DNA of 64,000 nucleotides from contig CAJNDS010002545.1 in assembly GCA_905221605.1 (NCBI GenBank), positions 215,001-279,000 of the forward strand. Direction: 5' to 3'. This document shows positions 53,801 to 60,311 of this stretch, one piece after another; within the stretch, counting starts at the first letter, position 1, and every line of letters begins with the position of its first letter. The translations under genes and the position numbers were made by a program. The DNA comes from Symbiodinium natans. Taxonomy: Eukaryota > Sar > Dinophyceae > Suessiales > Symbiodiniaceae. The notes beneath the pieces were generated by a model, which was given only the letters and a program-made list of their open reading frames with translations, was not told the DNA's origin and ran no database searches.

Positions 53801-55434
53801 CTCTCCTTGAGGGTGTCCATTTGGCGCGCGAAGTCACCTTCAAGGACATTTGTCACTGCCGACAAGACCTTGGCATCGAGAGTAGAGAAGCCACCTGTGT
53901 CCCTTAACTCTTCTTCCTTAGAGTCCTTGTCCCATACCTTCGAAAGCCATTCAAAAGCTTCATCCGGCTTATTGGACGCTGCAACTACAGCTTCACGAAC
54001 CCTAATTCGCCAGTTCCTGTACTGTTCAGGTGTCGGGAACTTGGGGAACAGGATCTTCTCGGCCTCCTTGGATTTGGTCTTGTTTACATCCTCATCAACT
54101 TCCTCCTTCTCGTTAGTCTTTCCTTTGGCAAGTTGCTTGATGATTGCCTTGAGCTGCTTGGGCGAGAGATCAGAAGAGGAACTGGAATCCCTCTTCTTGT
54201 TTTTCTTGTCTTTCTTCTTGCTCTTTTTCTTCTTATGACTGCTGCTCGAGTCATCATCATCGCTGCCGTCATCATCTCCATCAGGGCCTCCCCCGTCAGG
54301 GTGGCGTCGGGGCCTTGACCCTTTGGCGTCCTGAGGCGGAGTATTGATGGGATAGGTAGGGATCAGACCCGGTGGCGCAGATGGGGCGGACCCCGTTGCG
54401 CTTGCATGAGCCTGCAGAGCCGCGATGGCCTGGTTTAGCTGCGATTTCAGTTCAGCATTCTCCTTTTCAGCCATCTTTCTCTTCTCTGACTCGTGACTCA
54501 TCATCACCCTGAAATCCCTAACTTCAGCAGTCAAGCGTGAAATCTCAACCTCAGATGTCGCCTGAACTGCATGTGTTGCCTGAGCAGCGGCGACACGGGC
54601 ACTGTCCATTTCAGCATTGAGGAGATCCGCGTTGCTGACGGCCTTAGCTTCCGCTTGGTGAAGTTGATCACGCAACCTAGCGTAGGTAGCGTCAGCGTGG
54701 CTCTCAGCAGCGCTTAGTCTTTGGGCCAAAGCTTGAGCTTCACCTCGTGCCACGTTGATCTCATTGGCCTGCGAGTCAAGCTGCGACTGACCTGTTGCCA
54801 ATCTCTGTCTGGCCTGTGTCTCCTCACTACCTAATCTGGTTTCGGCCTGAGCAAGTTCAACTCTGAGTTGTGACACTCCCGACATGACATTCATACCCAT
54901 TGCTTGGAGTTGCTCCTGAAAATTGTTTGCGAGCTGACCAATGATCTGATTGTGGCGATGTTCAGCTATCTGCTCGAGTAACGGCGACCTGTCGTTCTGA
55001 ACAAACACATTGCTAATGTTTGCTTGATTCTGCAGGATTCGCTGATCGCCGATTGTCAAACTGTTCATAGTCGAGGAGGTCGGTTGGAAAAGACTCTGGG
55101 CTGACGGACTAATATCTTGGGATGAGCTTCCTCCGGCTGCTATCGGAAGGCTGGCCGGTGGTTGTCTAGCACTAGGGGACACAACCTGCCAAGGCGCGGA
55201 CGCAGTCTGACGGCTCGAGGCACCGGTGGTGACACCGGCCTCGGAAACTGCACCCTTCTGAAAGAGCCTATGGTCGTGTAGCCTTAGTGCGGTTGTGGTC
55301 AACGGGAGCTCACCCTCCCGGGGAGCGGCGTCCTCACCTGGAGCATTACCATCAAAGGACATGCTCAGGTTGCTCGCTCCGTCGTCCGGGACTGGTATGC
55401 CTGCAGGACCTAGCGGAGCTTGGTCCGTCATCAC
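41821..55434 (-). CDS. Ty1/copia Gag-Pol polyprotein with accessory enzymatic domains (4,537 aa)
   Basis: Starts at ATG 55434, 38 nt after the 5' LTR. Order by residue: Ser/Pro-rich start; coiled coil about 155-345; basic K/S run about 395-420; capsid-like helical region about 465-690; CCCH fingers C693-H712 and C745-H763; aspartic protease D989-T-G-S-A; 2OG-oxygenase-like H1228-x-D1230, H1297, R1306; integrase HHCC (H1490, H1494, C1501, C1504) and D1535, D1597, E1628; RT with D2174 and Y2264-V-D-D; RNase H D2597, E2641, D2836; methyltransferase-like about 2940-3140; SGNH hydrolase-like S3375, N3453, D3563, H3566; Tpt1-like about 3825-4080; zinc ribbon C4218, C4221, C4232, C4235. Integrase before RT defines Ty1/copia. 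No stop interrupts 13.6 kb. All key RT, integrase, protease and RNase H residues are present. Confidence 0.95.
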   Translation of the reverse strand: MMTDQAPLGPAGIPVPDDGASNLSMSFDGNAPGEDAAPREGELPLTTTALRLHDHRLFQKGAVSEAGVTTGASSRQTASAPWQVVSPSARQPPASLPIAAGGSSSQDISPSAQSLFQPTSSTMNSLTIGDQRILQNQANISNVFVQNDRSPLLEQIAEHRHNQIIGQLANNFQEQLQAMGMNVMSGVSQLRVELAQAETRLGSEETQARQRLATGQSQLDSQANEINVARGEAQALAQRLSAAESHADATYARLRDQLHQAEAKAVSNADLLNAEMDSARVAAAQATHAVQATSEVEISRLTAEVRDFRVMMSHESEKRKMAEKENAELKSQLNQAIAALQAHASATGSAPSAPPGLIPTYPINTPPQDAKGSRPRRHPDGGGPDGDDDGSDDDDSSSSHKKKKSKKKDKKNKKRDSSSSSDLSPKQLKAIIKQLAKGKTNEKEEVDEDVNKTKSKEAEKILFPKFPTPEQYRNWRIRVREAVVAASNKPDEAFEWLSKVWDKDSKEEELRDTGGFSTLDAKVLSAVTNVLEGDFARQMDTLKEREAHAGRLVRGRQILFLLHQHFATNILHNSVYDMEDLLSVTLVNENLVMFVRNWDTVLSGIQTTPEDKVLEPLFHRQVKKCKALQHDIAIYERAAEGSSERSFKFLYDAANSHLNRKRLERNRERIAKQTGAPAVPTAPAPKKVPKGFCISFVKNGSCKNGGSCKYKHQTPSGRGRSQSPGGGRGRSPSRPNSPSGKPRVCKFYKQGRCDRGENCKFMHTGKPGAAATPDGSQKGSARPDKSKDKKKKKERKGSRASSKGSKGSKGSKGSHGSGNSKGSARRRSGGPSLPSAVCLLGAMMAGTASQADAFTLRKDESYWPPQCSTDMRLALPAVSFDNSPMYINFPLRDGELKFPVENPQRRYDKKWSVDYIPKPDNQSTRDALMAARMLRATVKDSLEDKPSRCNYCCDTEFGCNYCIPKGLRVSCPAKVQLSSESPPIEWIGDTGSAQDLISERELVNLHPYESDCPINICTANGPSYAGTQCDVGIPSLNSIAKPYVLPDTPNVLSVGQRCMDLGYDFIWKGFQRPYFRSPGGDKVFLDVKDNVPYLKSWKEGIACPAHSRHESTRIDTDDAVETITNPEQIAAQLIQEQDFSHQACLRLLKDSNFKQSRFNRKAIKPKDSKDSKYMIFGAFSHGGMQGITNRTHSYPKVIKYLLSYLKHHGADGPITSIAVNQNSGVKMHKDVNNHREHLNYTIAVGDFTGGELWIHDDTIRKDEPGCINKIAPTGAKLGGRLHRSKSKIISFDPKTFHCVTPWKGERWSITGYVNRAVHRLDSHQLEKLKSLGFLLPKQKNFPPAVPAEIDEEMTLYELATMDPPAPAPEPKSKPKVKLKKKPEEPSDKKKIAKEASKAEPPSDEPDWSKVEGLLKEAVAPIPSSPDEEFLDKTELIRSPKPDSGEPSVLPPPPEGERHAPDGDPGEGSGGEGKRSRRIENLKKEAKSAAHLMTHLPKNPFCDVCQRAKMYKPPSYQTDGWHSVEDKAFGDHITADHIIVYRDRDTVIEESRLALVLKDVATSFTYAYPSALRSEDECIAALQHFVSSSDEVGVFYSDQAKELISAAKFLGWRHEQSKAYIHQSNAIAERAVRATTEGTRSNLLQAGLSHVYWPQALEHACTAVNISNPHGAKFTPWFKRFGSQFPGKVIPFGCRIDYWVGPKKKRKNRERFEPTAEPGVFVGYHFQPGMKWKHEVLVLSLKELNRQDFHECIKPIRAYQFKVPEGDFTFPMKQRYERVQQGLAADALERPATESLHNQDAEPSAEQAAEASDADRKVEPPKVLHPKTGKEIPLPEGGKYYDSGGTLGRRYGGTRGSRKPDSIPSDLWVRLSKAQKEKAIDDEAREQALRDLEARETPSSSSSARPSAVANPVKDEWTIRGDKLIRFHYSPRRELFSPDLTDCPVPISALGKERLTKIMPIGGTDIIADCDEWRHVRKRNKKLSFKWVGRTEFDILTKPHTSEEAVKDFPCMPTVPMSNHQHRDKIPVSRALTAEQVQEAMAMVARPVGRKELLADPQAQASLEVEWEKLMKKKAWDMSSVREWEEVSKEAAKRGKKAHVGKIFEICVEKGSELPKGNPLRKFKGRTVFQGNNVKDENNDTALFSELGSSPATMEAGKVLDAYGHAPGHDVEQGDGKQAYTQTTLKGADTWVRLPRERWPKEWVGKFRDPVVRLRLALYGHPDSGGFWEQHCEKRLREVGFELVFPAAWPSVFYHPTLKLLLAVYVDDFKMAGPKENLAKGWELIGSRIDMDTPTPIGRYLGCEHLSQSSSLGKADHPFAHVFDKSLPDPAAKPATAAAKEDFTEYYPEEGMVVRHHVQPRKALFKPRAAEAVALDLSPHRLTLMRPLGSEAAPDELWDTGGAKHKRDHLWTGATYLAANGHTERSAMAAVKKIRDKLNAKKAARKHAFYDVNQLSDHQGCMYAKTRQVVYDMSSFLQQAIDRYKELTGPEWHNLKKVSTPFYDDKIARPTDAEAEPKGKLAPIASRVLMKLLFAARMARYDLLRAVQGLASRVTKWSADCDKALHRLMCYVASTLDHRMTCFIGDSLDKCKLWLFADSDHAGEHDNKSTSGGFLALVGPNTYFPLSAFSKKQTSTALSSTEAEVVCANVTLRALGLPSSALWSVLLNAGGDTAPKPLRSDIAKHDFKPKSYPFQGISTINKTGRHLLADGRIVEVFSKSSSLPFPVELTSHPIRDLWLLQKGKWTLHQRAVAWEELDEDERTLPPDDFEYGILVYRRSTAEYRRHAEAEAILQREAEGIRGSGGGVDTEVGVTRKPCDFGLIMSVPHSIQPVVLEDNQATIRILESGKSPAFRHSDKTQRINLGWIAEQFRRKHYDLAYINTNLQAADILTKPFTNAEKWRNALLLMGITQRKLESRKATPASVPPPAVASDSRPDSKTKRVIIEVCCSDDSIIGEIAHHEFPECKVVRVTESMDLNSPDTRRAIIDIAKEHHRAGARVLTWVSLPCTGGSQWTRINLKVPKNRDAVLDARRKFKKLWASFVDLSQGLDKASVDYCVEWPRDCEYWGWDKVRKWLDRHPFVYAKFDGCRFGLHNKKGVPVKKPWCVATTLQTVYNRLNDKKCTRSHEHAKCLKESENYSKPLARAIHKAFKEVNSSAAARSSSPVVPACPAIITSPTMTEFLTDEERQQRVAEFKQALVDPDRLADAMAGILLPPSFSDLAEAVVEPQDDDADDDLFLGTIPIYRWRELREEDPSSHWTVLYERFYRKHGVRVFSETEIDASVLRDSTLGGWIQILYRHAQDLATLAFGPKAGGAIDSTKHYDICRRIANLSVGASDFQYFAKTSSLVEKLFTPALQRISLPPEERRRFLIVGDSSLALCHYTGRKPTHRMTIEPLMQDVFRNNPEVESLIYSMKWGYHLDQLIDEALKHLNEARDHRPEGAATHIIFGWSGNDVWGQHGYHGYTWHLQSKFTKRTAEELEQIDTWPAKQKLRVDRACERACKLLHRTDVSGVSFLMGSHHSCFFPVGELYDRCMKNHARDLMSGGCTIIDPVELYEQTSRPDGFHADASDQNLQSTLRWHAAMLRGILTDYRLLAVEQQLIANQREAVFHAHFVLNKPEPFLTVPPASGRILSKIVDSPDPPLAREAEEEIVLAGPLLAEAEYEVVNDDSAQSCNPQPITEFDFARNDTRPGAGCVLAIEDGDPINVVAEEHLVMANQAAEGITQEELTAVAAEEEITLLSQFVEQDDDPYENADTYSLKKAEVIAPPSPVVVIDDPDAPQPSEAVAQAPLVPKAKPRPPTLPRWVTADQLPDLPDDYRFLTENARVCLSKKMSFLARGFANRRAPEMAVHISARDNSIEWSEFFEKLGMMWRGLRVEHVVDVLKSTHDKVRFEVKVVIKPDREVQLRAFRAIQGHDGILLSEETDVMALNTDSYHLSSLWQPNLANRPRVGTTGYTSEAFESMPKLAYHGTYRCYLHSIVRDGLIPGGVATDGSASRYFVMMSPVPAWQRESHAGVREDADIEFVIDLQLAALEGVRIFRSKADAIQTPDWISNRYIVYCYDRHSQVPIWHNRVYELLRVRLHNACKDVHDGREPRPIFEQGHLDDWSEEGCYLDYLENLQTRLNFHEYRHYITDMTRPYQIAHEENLTVEDEIIRLEDLKFADNAPRPEPLAEAKWGSTLKVWFSAKGIRVDRKYRSELDHFIVQELVSFPWFYCTSCRKHYIDGMIECQFCGSRIAAESDMAHVAEPSKRRLESSRKGRNIDIMSIAPRPGLAMNRHRAERGTREAQDQSLPAAVRSKCVSMRKSAMKRGGQSIADALTNPLDAYNFASRGMGITSLAQLDMFAHLHNPAPGADANERKAFAGTHRADARVSIAYRPGDDRVSLDEAFFVAFQSRLYLIDEISMIIYAAQQSPEGRQRPFTILSYDGDLFTPRVGTVSEVMAEISRFFQDQLPLSGSRRDPAPRHVDLARSLRIPDGFACLGQTQLNELLRDTRFYQRYLHSNRVEPEWIRPTRASSLGMMRPPPPPTADRRS
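43195..43962 (-). other. Tpt1/KptA-like RNA 2'-phosphotransferase domain
   Basis: Within the polyprotein. It follows the family layout: CLSKKMSFLARGF (residue 3831 on), KVRFEV, FRAIQGHDG (R3912, Q3915, H3917), LAYHGTYRCYLHSIVRDGL (H3971), YFVMMSPVP (S4005), then FVIDLQLAALEGVRIFRS and a P-x-x-I-S-N-R-Y-I end. Tpt1/KptA enzymes move an RNA 2'-phosphate onto NAD+; the R-x-x-Q-G-H and Y-H-G-T signatures are characteristic. Confidence 0.8.
44665..45342 (-). other. SGNH/GDSL hydrolase-like domain
   Basis: Within the polyprotein: FLIVGDSSLAL (block I Ser3375), IIFGWSGNDVWG (block III, Asn3453) and RPDGFHADASDQ (block V, Asp3563 and His3566). The spacing fits an SGNH esterase fold. The block II Gly was not identified, so activity is uncertain. 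Confidence 0.65.
46015..46617 (-). other. Cytosine-methyltransferase-like domain
   Basis: Within the polyprotein after RNase H: VIIEVCCSDDSIIGE (E2945; motif I-like), VSLPCTGGSQW (C3007; P-C motif), DYCVEWPRDCEYW (E3058; E-N-V-like), then FDGCRFGL and KKPWCVAT. The order resembles C5-cytosine methyltransferases but the motifs are divergent. I recall similar domains behind the RNase H of other dinoflagellate copia proteins. Confidence 0.45.
46765..47832 (-). other. Ribonuclease H domain with a large insertion
   Basis: FADSDHAG (D2597), SSTEAE (E2641) and VVLEDNQATI (D2836). The last two motifs are about 195 residues apart, against roughly 20-30 in ordinary Ty1/copia elements. Confidence 0.8.
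51475..51942 (-). other. 2OG-Fe(II) oxygenase-like domain
   Basis: Within the polyprotein between protease and integrase: MHKDVNNHREHLNYTIAVGD (H1228, D1230), TGGELWI, ISFDPKTFHCVTPWKGERWS (H1297, R1306). The H-x-D...H...R arrangement at this spacing is the iron and 2-oxoglutarate set of the double-stranded beta-helix fold (AlkB, Tet/JBP and relatives). Substrate unknown. Confidence 0.7.
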
Positions 55435-55453
55435 AGAGTGGTCAAACTAGCGT

Positions 55454-55472
55454 GGTACTACGGCTGATAACC
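55454..55472 (-). other. Primer-binding site, tRNA anticodon-arm type
   Basis: Directly after the 5' LTR the minus strand reads GGTTATCAGCCGTAGTACC. It shares GGTTAT-AGCC with the site of the 6-11 kb element. Its complement reads CUGAUAA flanked by GG and CC, an anticodon loop with a GAU anticodon, so either a different tRNA half or a diverged initiator tRNA. Confidence 0.55.
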
Positions 55473-55579
55473 TATTGTTACCAGCAGACAGCCCCAATAT
55501 TTAGGGAAACGTGCACACGCCTTTTTCTTGAGCCATGAGCGAACAACGGTAAGTAACGAAATGTCTTTCTGTAACAACA
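55473..55579 (-). repeat. 5' LTR, 107 bp
   Basis: Identical to 40702-40808; drives the minus-strand polyprotein. Very short for an LTR. Confidence 0.95.
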
Positions 55580-55584
55580 TCTTT
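55580..55584. other. Target-site duplication, right
   Basis: TCTTT, matching 40697-40701. Confidence 0.9.
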
Positions 55585-58500
55585 TTGAGTACTTACAAGT
55601 GGGGTTTCAGGTTTCGGGTTTAGGGTTTAGGGTTCAGGGGTACTGATATGTAGTGTTATAAGTACCCTAAGGTTACCATAGGCTACCCTTCTAACCCCAC
55701 AAGTGCCCCGCATGTGCCTGGCAAGGCCCTCAGCCCAGAACTCTCCATTGCAAGGTTCGGAGGGCTTACGGCTTCGGGTTGGGGTTTAGGGTTTAGGGTT
55801 TGCGGCTTGGGGTTTAGGGTTTGGAGGTTTTGGGGCAAAAGAAGCCGCAGTCAGAATGAGAAGCCTCCCCGTGTGGAGTTCTGGCAAAGAGAACGGGGTC
55901 TGTACATTTATAAGGTTGCTTAAGGGAGGGGGGGTTCAAGGGGAGGTTATGTAAGCCAAGACCCAAGGTTCCCTATGCTACTGCCTTCGGCTCCCAAACT
56001 TCCCACAAGTTCCCTAGCTACCTACCCCCCCATGAACCCCCTTCCCTTAAGCAACCCTACAACACATGTCTACGCACAGGCCCTCGGGCCAAACTGAATC
56101 AGGGGGGGCTTGCGGCCCCCTCAGGCGAAGCAAGAAGCCCTAAACCCTAAACCCCAAACCCTAAGCCCTAAGCCCTGAACCCTAAACCCTTGTTTCTGCG
56201 GGGAAGTCGAGCGCTTCCTGTGAGATGCTTGAAAACGCCCTACCCCTTGGAGCCGGGGCCCGAGAGGGGAGAAAACGAGCACCTGTAGGCCGCGGGCACG
56301 GGCCCGAGATCGGATCGTCTGCTGTCTCGAGATGCTGCGTCTTCTGAAACTAACCCCTAACCCCTAACCCCAAACCCCCCTAAACCAGTCGGCAGCCGCT
56401 GTTTGCAACCATGCCATCACACCCGCACGCCGCGGCGCCGTCCAAAAAAACACTTGTAAGGCAACTGGCATACCCTAACTTCTCTCAAACCCTCAAGATC
56501 TTGCAGACCCTCTCAACCCTATAAACCCCACAAAACCTAAATCCCGTTGAAATTTGCCCTCAACACCCTATACCCTGAAAGCCCTACACCCGATGAACCC
56601 TAAACCCGAAAACCCTAAACCCGAAAACCCTAAACCCGAAAACCCTAAACCCTAAACCCTAAACCCTAAACCCAGAGAGAGAGGGGTTTAGGGTTTAGGG
56701 TTTAGGGTTTAGGGTTTAGGGTTTAGGGTTTAGGGTTTAGGGTTTAGGGTTTAGGGTTTAGGGTTTAGGGTTTAGGGTTTAGGGTTTAGGGTTTAGGGTT
56801 TAGGGTTAGGCCTCCAGGGGCTCAGCGGAATCCGCTGGGTGCAACCGATCTCTCGGAGCGAGCCGAGTGACTCAGAAAGTGGAGCTGGCGGAGGATGGCA
56901 TCCTTGAACTTAGGGTTTCGGGTTTAGGGTTTAGGGTTCAGGGTTTAGGGATTAGGGTTTAGGGTTTAGGGTTTTGGGTTCGGCAGCTCCGGATCGAGCA
57001 GTTTCATGGTAAAGATAGATGTACGGCTCTGATATAACACCCACCCAAAAAATCCCAGAACATTGAGAAACGAAGTGTTTCTCCAATCATACAACAATGG
57101 GCTACAGCTTCGAGTTGCTCGTAGCTCATACCCTGTCGTTTAAGCTCTACCTTTCAATTCTAAGTCAACTCTCAGCTTCAAGGGCCTATGCTTGACATGA
57201 ACGGACACACAAAAAAAACACCCAAACTTTGCTAGCCTCATGTTCTTGCTATTGCGACTCTTGCGCGCTGCCTTAGCCTTGAATTTTACGGACACCCGAA
57301 AGCTACTTTTTGTTGACCTCATTTTCAATTTTCTTGCCACTGCATCGGCATCTCCTGCGGGCTGCCTTAGCCTTGACATGAACGGACACCAAAACTCTAT
57401 TCCCCTTGGAAATATTATTTTGTATAAAACCCAAGAGGATATTAAAAATATTGGTTTTATTGAGGTTCTAAAGAAAGTATAGAAAAAAGCAACCTAATTT
57501 TGTTAGCCTCATTGGCTTGGCTGAGAGGACTGCAGGAGCCGATCTGTTACGGGACTTTTTTTGGGCATGTTTTCTTTCTCGGGCTTGGCGAAGACAGGAG
57601 CCGATCTGTTACTAAACCCTAAACCCCAAACCTTTTGGGGTTCTTAAACCCTAACCCTAAACCCTAAACCCTAAACCCTAAACCCTAAACCCTAAGCCCT
57701 AAACCCTAAACCCTAAACCCTAAACCCTAAACCCACTCTGGCTTGGGAGCTTCGAGCTTCATGCCGTTCCTCGACTTCCTTAAGCCCCAAAGGTTCGGCG
57801 CCCGGTGGCCAAGCGCCCCTCTGCTATGCAATTTAGGGTTTAGGGTTTAGGGTTTAGGGTTTAGGGTTTAGGGTTTAGGGTTTAGGGTTTAGGGTTTAGG
57901 GTTTAGGGTTTAGGGCTTAGGGCTTAGGGCTTAGGGCTTAAAGAACCCCAAAAGCTCGCACAGAATCACCCCTTTAGAAGGCTCCCGCCCCCTCCCCTCT
58001 CCCAAAAAGGGGGGGACCCCCCAATCCACCTTAACGCCTAAACCCCCGAAGGTCGGAACTCCCGCCCACCCCAGAGGGAGCGCAAAGAGGAGCTTTGCAC
58101 TTGGCGCCTGCTTCGCGCCCACATCCTTCTCCAGCTTGTCGAGGCCTCGCTGGAAAGGGTTTAGGGTTTAGGGTTTGGGGTTTGGAGTTTGGGGTTTAGG
58201 GGGTTTAGTTTAGGGTTCAGGGTTTAGGGTTTAGGGTTCAGGGTTTAGGGTTTAGGGTTTAGGGACATGGGCAGAATATGGTTAGGTACTTAGGCTCCCG
58301 TGCTATTGCAGGCAGCGGGCCCTCCCTGAAACCCTGTAGACCCATAAGCCCTACATAAGCCCTTTAAACCCTAGATCCTATATACACAACTTGCAAACTC
58401 CATTAGCCCCATAAAATTTTATGAACTTGCTACAGAGACCCAATAAACAATATCAATATCAATATCAATATCAATATCAATATATGTATATATATATATA

Positions 58501-59297
58501 TGCCCTACGATAAGCGAGAGAAATCCTCCACAAACCTGCAGACGCCTTATACAGACCCTACATAAGCCCTAGCCCCATAAACCCTGTCTAAACCCTCTGG
58601 GCGCTGTACAGCCCCTAAACCCCCTAAACCCTAAACCCTAAACCCTAAACCCTAAACCCTGTATAAACCCTAAGCCCTAAATTTCGCATTTAGTGGCAGC
58701 CCAGTCGCGCTCGGTAATCGCGCCGAGGCTCGACCGGACATCCTGGCACGGCTGGGGGGTTTAGGGTTCAGGGCCTATAGGGTTTAGGGTTCAGGGTTCA
58801 GGGTTCAAGTTTCAGGGCTTAGGCGTTTGGGAAAATGGCATAGAGGCTTCCTGCTCCCTCAAAGAGAAGCAGCGCGGCCAGGCAGCTTCAACAACGAGCC
58901 TCCCCTTTGCAACGCCTTTGTGTACTATGGGGGCCTTAATACTTAGAACAGGGTTTTGGGGCTTATTACGTATTATGGAAGAAAATCTACTGGACCATAA
59001 GAAATACTTGGAACAGGGTTTTGGGGCTTACCATGATTCTAAAGGGGCCATAAGGGAATCCAGCTAGTATTTATTCCGACCCCTATATTAACTCAACTCT
59101 CTCGTGTTCCCGTTCCGTGGCGTCGCACACACACACACAAGTGGCGAGATGACGACCATGGCTCGCTCGACTCTGAGACTCTTGGATCCTCTTTCAGGCG
59201 TCGGACGAATCAAAACAAGTGGAGGGCCATGCTCCCTACAACCCTAAAATCCCCTTACCCCAAGCCCTAAACCCCTAATGAGCCCTAAACCCCTAAA
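55585..59297. repeat. Intergenic DNA with telomeric arrays of both orientations
   Basis: Perfect arrays: CCCTAAA 56640-56670 facing TTTAGGG 56686-56808; CCCTAAA 57650-57735; TTTAGGG 57835-57915; smaller blocks at 58160-58262 and 58625-58660. 57190-57400 has an imperfect repeat with GACATGAACGGACAC and GCTGCCTTAGCCTTGA. An ATATCA run lies at 58450-58482. CTTRGAACAGGGTTTTGGGG is duplicated at about 58942 and 59009. No gene is supported; the 79-80-codon frames at 57140-57480 derive from the repeat. Confidence 0.75.
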
Positions 59298-59397
59298 NNN
59301 NNNNNNNNNNNNNNNNNNNNNNNNNNNNNNNNNNNNNNNNNNNNNNNNNNNNNNNNNNNNNNNNNNNNNNNNNNNNNNNNNNNNNNNNNNNNNNNNN
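59298..59397. other. Assembly gap, 100 N
   Basis: Exactly 100 unknown bases, the usual placeholder for a gap of unknown size. Confidence 0.99.
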
Positions 59398-59907
59398 CAA
59401 TAGATTGCCCAAAGCCCACCTCCGACTAAAGCGAAAATCAGAATTCGATACCATTAAAATTACAAATGATAATCAATGATCCTTAATATACGAAAACCTA
59501 CCATAGAATAGCCTGGCAATCATGAATTAAGTCGGGGGTAACTTCGTGAAATTCCTCCATCAATGAACCCGTCGTGAGAAGCTGGAACGCTCATTGTAAT
59601 CCCACTTACAGACGTTCGTGCTGCGACAAGAATTCATGATTTTTGCCGTACCATGACAAGAATCATGATTTTTGCCGCGGTGGCTAAAATCACAATTCTT
59701 GCTGCGGCGCGGCTGCAATCATGGATGTTGCCGTGGACGGTTGTGTTGCATTCGGAAAAGCAAACTGCTACGTGTCCAGGCTGAGACTTTGGTTTCGATC
59801 AAGGGATCCTTGTCTTTGTAGATGATAAACTTTCGGCGCGCTGAGCTCTAGCTCGCTGTGAGCGCTCGGCGCCAGGGGTGTGTGTGTGTGTGTGTGCGCG
59901 CGTGCGC

Positions 59908-59974
<67 letters not shown>

Positions 59975-60311
59975 TGTCTGTCTGGAGGGACGGGGGTTTT
60001 GATCATAAAGCCAAAGTGATTGAGACTGAGATTTTTGGCATGGATCGGTCGTTCCCACCATATCTAGTCCCGCACTCGAAATCTTGCATCTGACGTCGTC
60101 TGTAGCTCGCGCAATTCGCACGCGCAACTGGCGCTTGGCAACCTGAGCAGCACTTCTTGCAGGCACTTAAGCCCTTCTCCGTATCACCAGCTGCTCAGGG
60201 CCTGAAGGAATGTCAGCCGTCGAGCAAAACCTGCACGCGCGACCATCGCTGAGACTCTTGATGCTGCTGATGAGGGTCAGAATACGCTTTCACAGGCTGC
60301 AACAAGCCATG
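59398..60311. other. Non-coding spacer with microsatellite
   Basis: AT-rich start, a short repeat GACAAGAAT(T)CATGATTTTTGCCG (about 59626 and 59657, with a diverged third unit), and a GTGT/CGTG microsatellite at 59878-59977. No telomeric repeats. The 132-codon minus frame is opened by the microsatellite. Confidence 0.7.

Larger units (their letters stand above)
40702..55579 (-). mobile_element. Complete giant Ty1/copia retrotransposon
   Basis: 14,878 bp on the minus strand, bounded by identical 107-bp LTRs (40702-40808, 55473-55579) with TG...TA ends and flanked by TCTTT on both sides. It contains a tRNA-complementary site, one 4,537-codon frame in Ty1/copia order (gag, protease, integrase, RT, RNase H) with several added domains, a 209-codon in-frame continuation after TGA, and a G-run tract at the 3' LTR. 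Ty1/copia elements are usually 5-6 kb, so about 9 kb is extra. Identical LTRs and an unbroken frame indicate a very recent insertion, possibly still active. Confidence 0.95.

Noticed and set aside
59768-60166. 132-codon minus frame with His/Thr repeats
   Set aside because: Runs through the CGTG/GTGT microsatellite; no other support.
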